NCBI GenBank assembly: GCA_947585615.1
Contig: CANPXD010000012.1
Span: forward strand, 1 to 34,847
Direction of reading: 5' to 3'
Length of the DNA: 34,847 nt
From: an uncultured Clostridia bacterium
GTDB lineage: Bacteria > Bacillota > Clostridia > Oscillospirales > Acutalibacteraceae
Shown here: positions 32,378 through 34,847 of the stretch, one piece after another
How positions within the stretch are numbered: the stretch's first letter is position 1
Layout of the letters: the number at the start of each line of letters is the position of its first letter
Position numbers and translations under genes: made by a program
Notes under the pieces: model-generated
Told to the model about the DNA's origin: nothing
Seen by the model: only the letters and a program-made list of their open reading frames with translations
Database searches by the model: none

Positions 32378-32398
32378 GCTAACACAGATGTGCTAACA
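32378..32398. repeat. Short direct repeat at the ilvC transcription start
   Basis: GCTAACA occurs at 32378-32384 and again at 32392-32398, a 14-base period. It is followed by TAACA-TAATT-TGTTA, a small palindrome (32394-32408). The position at and just after the expected start of transcription would suit a regulator site. Confidence 0.35.
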
Positions 32399-32401
32399 TA
32401 A

Positions 32402-33463
<1,062 letters not shown>

Positions 33464-33482
33464 TAGTTATACAGCAAATTGA

Positions 33483-33515
33483 AGCCGTGCGCGTTTGCGC
33501 ACGGCTCTGTCTTTT
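33483..33515 (+). terminator. Terminator after ilvC
   Basis: AGCCGTGCGC (33483-33492) and GCGCACGGCT (33497-33506) pair perfectly around a GTTT loop, followed by CTGTCTTTT. It separates ilvC from the HAD hydrolase, whose ATG lies 12 bases later. Confidence 0.9.
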
Positions 33516-33527
33516 AAGGAATAGCAT

Positions 33528-34214
33528 ATGGATTATTCTGTTATAGTTTTTGATCTTGGCAAAACGCTTATGGAGTATAAGGGGATGCCTCTTTCCTGGG
33601 TGAATTTTTATGCGGACGGTATGCGCACTGTAAACAGTATTTTTGGATGCGGTGTATCGGAAAGGGATATTAAAAAATCCGTTCAGGTATTGAAAAGCTT
33701 TAATCCGAGAATAAACTGCAGAGAAATTGAAATCAGCCCGGAATATATTTTCGGACAGGCATTGAAACACTGGGAAAGCAAACCGAATTTAACCTGTGCG
33801 ATAGAAACCTTTTTTGATTCCTTGAATTTAGAACCTGTCATTTATAACGATTCAGCAGATACTCTCAGATTTTTAAAAAACAGCGGCTATACGGTTGCGG
33901 CACTGACAGATTTGCCGAGCGCAATGCCTGACAAGGTGTTTAAGTCGAATATAAAGGAACTGCTCCGAAATATTGATATATACGTTTCGTCGCAGTCGTG
34001 CGGCTTTAGAAAGCCGAACCCAAGCGGAATTTATGAAATATCGGAAAAATGCGGTGTTAAAACGGAAGAAATTCTTTTCGTCGGCGATGAGGAAAAGGAC
34101 AGAAAGACAGCTGAAAACGCAGGGTGCGGTTTTATTTTTATGGACAGAGACAATAAAAGGACGGAATCCGTTCATAATTTGAGAGAGCTTATTTCATACA
34201 TAAACGGGAACTGA
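33528..34214 (+). CDS. HAD-superfamily hydrolase with altered motif I
   Basis: 228 residues with a cap domain inserted after motif I. Motif I is VFDLGKTLM with nucleophile Asp9; the usual second Asp (two residues later, general acid) is Gly11. Motif II is the Thr in ALTDLP, motif III the Lys in CGFRKPNPSGIY, and motif IV FVGDEEKDRKTAENAG. The layout resembles subfamily IA phosphatases or dehalogenase-like enzymes. The substrate is unknown. The missing second Asp occurs in some natural HAD variants (for example FDLGN or FDxGG types), so activity may remain but differ. AAGGA precedes ATG 33528. It lies right after the ilvC terminator, so it depends on readthrough or an unseen promoter. Confidence 0.8.
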   Translation: MDYSVIVFDLGKTLMEYKGMPLSWVNFYADGMRTVNSIFGCGVSERDIKKSVQVLKSFNPRINCREIEISPEYIFGQALKHWESKPNLTCAIETFFDSLNLEPVIYNDSADTLRFLKNSGYTVAALTDLPSAMPDKVFKSNIKELLRNIDIYVSSQSCGFRKPNPSGIYEISEKCGVKTEEILFVGDEEKDRKTAENAGCGFIFMDRDNKRTESVHNLRELISYINGN

Positions 34215-34353
34215 AAAACAGTTCCCGTCAGCGTGTAGAAAAAAGTCCAAAAATCAAATTTCTACACGCTGGCAGACTTCGAGAAACGGAACTGAATTTA
34301 CCTTTTGGCAATTTGTAGGCGTACAAAGGTACGGTAGAGTTGTCAAAAGGTAA
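34204..34353. repeat. Three stacked inverted repeats before an IS element
   Basis: First stem: ACGGGAACTG (34204-34213) with CAGTTCCCGT (34219-34228), overlapping the HAD stop codon. Second: GTCAGCGTGTAGAAA (34227-34241) with TTTCTACACGCTGGC (34259-34273), 15 pairs with one wobble. Third: TTACCTTTTGGCAA (34298-34311) with TTGTCAAAAGGTAA (34340-34353), one mismatch, enclosing an inner TTTGTA/TACAAA stem. None is followed by a convincing T-run, so they do not look like ordinary terminators. Confidence 0.6.
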
Positions 34354-34429
34354 AAACGCCGAAAGCTGCTTGAATTCGATGTGATATGCATCCCAAAAGT
34401 TAGACACTTTAGGAGGGGGTGCATATTTT

Positions 34430-34801
34430 ATGGGAAAAACAGGAAGAAAGAACAAAGTATATAGTGCAGAATTTAAAATCGGTGTTATAATGGATATGCG
34501 AGAACACCATCTAAACTATAATGAAACCGTACGAAAATATTGGGAAGATAGTGAAGGACGAGAACGCAATTATCAAAAGAGAGTTCAGGCGTGGGAACGC
34601 ATATATTTAGAAGAAGGAGCCGAAGGTCTGATGAGAAAAAGACGAGGCAGAGGAAGTAAAGGAAAACCGCCAAAGCTTGATAAGAAGGTAGAAGAAGATT
34701 TAATAGCAGAGAATCAACGATTAAGAATGGAGATAGAATATCTAAAAAAACTGAGTGCCTTAGTTCTTGCGGAAGAGCGAGAGAACGGCAAAAAGCAATG
34801 A
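34430..34801 (+). CDS. IS3-family transposase OrfA
   Basis: 123 residues. The N-terminal part (about 5-60) is a helix-turn-helix that binds the element ends, with the YSAEFKIGVI start seen in IS3 OrfA proteins. A basic stretch (MRKRRGRGSKGKPPK) leads into a leucine-zipper helix (LIAENQRLRMEIEYLKKLSAL) used for dimer formation. AGGAGG precedes ATG 34430. The gene ends in ATGA at 34798-34801, where orfB begins in the -1 frame, so both products and a fused transposase can be made. The nearby AAAAAG (34791-34795 region) is a plausible slippery site. Confidence 0.9.
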   Translation: MGKTGRKNKVYSAEFKIGVIMDMREHHLNYNETVRKYWEDSEGRERNYQKRVQAWERIYLEEGAEGLMRKRRGRGSKGKPPKLDKKVEEDLIAENQRLRMEIEYLKKLSALVLAEERENGKKQ

Positions 34802-34847
34802 TCATCTCTGAACTAAGGCAAAGCTATCCGCTAAAAGAACTATTAAA
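34798..34847 (+). CDS. IS3-family transposase OrfB, N-terminal fragment (cut by window end)
   Basis: Only the first 16 complete codons are inside the window, beginning at the ATG that overlaps the orfA stop. They read M-I-I-S-E-L-R-Q-S-Y-P-L-K-E-L-L, which is the typical opening of IS150-group OrfB proteins (LR-x-x-YPLK-x-LL). The catalytic DDE domain lies beyond the window end. The frame is -1 relative to orfA. Confidence 0.8.
   Translation, partial: MIISELRQSYPLKELL

Larger units (their letters stand above)
34387..34847 (+). mobile_element. IS3-family insertion sequence, left part (cut by window end)
   Basis: The left end probably lies near TGCATCCCAAAAGTTAGACACTTT (starting at 34387), since CCCAAAAGTTAGACA is a common sequence at ends of IS3-family elements that begin with TG. 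An orfA and the start of orfB follow. The exact end and any target duplication cannot be fixed because the right end is outside the window. Confidence 0.7.

Overview
The window reads as a contiguous chromosomal stretch of a low-to-moderate GC Gram-positive anaerobe, most likely a member of the Clostridia (Bacillota), possibly a gut Oscillospirales/Ruminococcaceae type. This is inferred from strong AGGAGG-type ribosome binding sites, TTGACA/TATAAT promoters with 17-base spacers, Na+-pump decarboxylase subunits, a YtrA-type GntR regulator with its ABC transporter, a DUF815 ATPase, and the general protein flavour. No rRNA, tRNA or CRISPR array was found, and the exact species cannot be read from the sequence.

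Left part (1-11083, all + strand, tightly packed). The end of aroB, then aroA, aroC and a bifunctional pheA form the late shikimate-to-phenylalanine pathway. With no visible terminator the same strand continues into a VTT/DedA-type membrane protein, a divergent galactokinase-like GHMP kinase, a DAGK-type lipid kinase, a large membrane-anchored clan GH-A glycosidase with carbohydrate-binding-like modules, and a cytoplasmic GH5 enzyme resembling endoglycoceramidases. A strong terminator closes this run. The last five genes could form a glycolipid turnover module, which I regard as the best candidate for an undescribed system here; this is a hypothesis.

Middle part (11134-22474). A promoter with a downstream dyad precedes a three-gene MacB/LolD-like transporter: ATPase, a secreted and anchored protein with two tandem beta-sandwich repeats, and an FtsX-type permease. 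A GntR regulator, an ABC ATPase and a permease with a large extracytoplasmic acidic domain follow. Two hairpins, an unlisted 44-residue membrane peptide gene on the - strand and two divergent promoters separate this from the gamma and beta subunits of a Na+-translocating decarboxylase, which lack their alpha and biotin partners here. A PcrA helicase follows after a terminator.

Right part (22506-34847). On the - strand are a Cys-rich protein of unknown function and malQ. Divergent from these is a logical ilvA-ridA pair. A three-gene - strand operon encodes an OmpR-type response regulator, a histidine kinase and an HtrA-like protease, typical of an envelope-stress circuit. A DUF815 ATPase lies divergent to ilvC, followed by a HAD hydrolase. 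The window ends with three stacked inverted repeats directly before the left end of an IS3-family element whose orfA/orfB overlap suggests -1 frameshifting or coupling.
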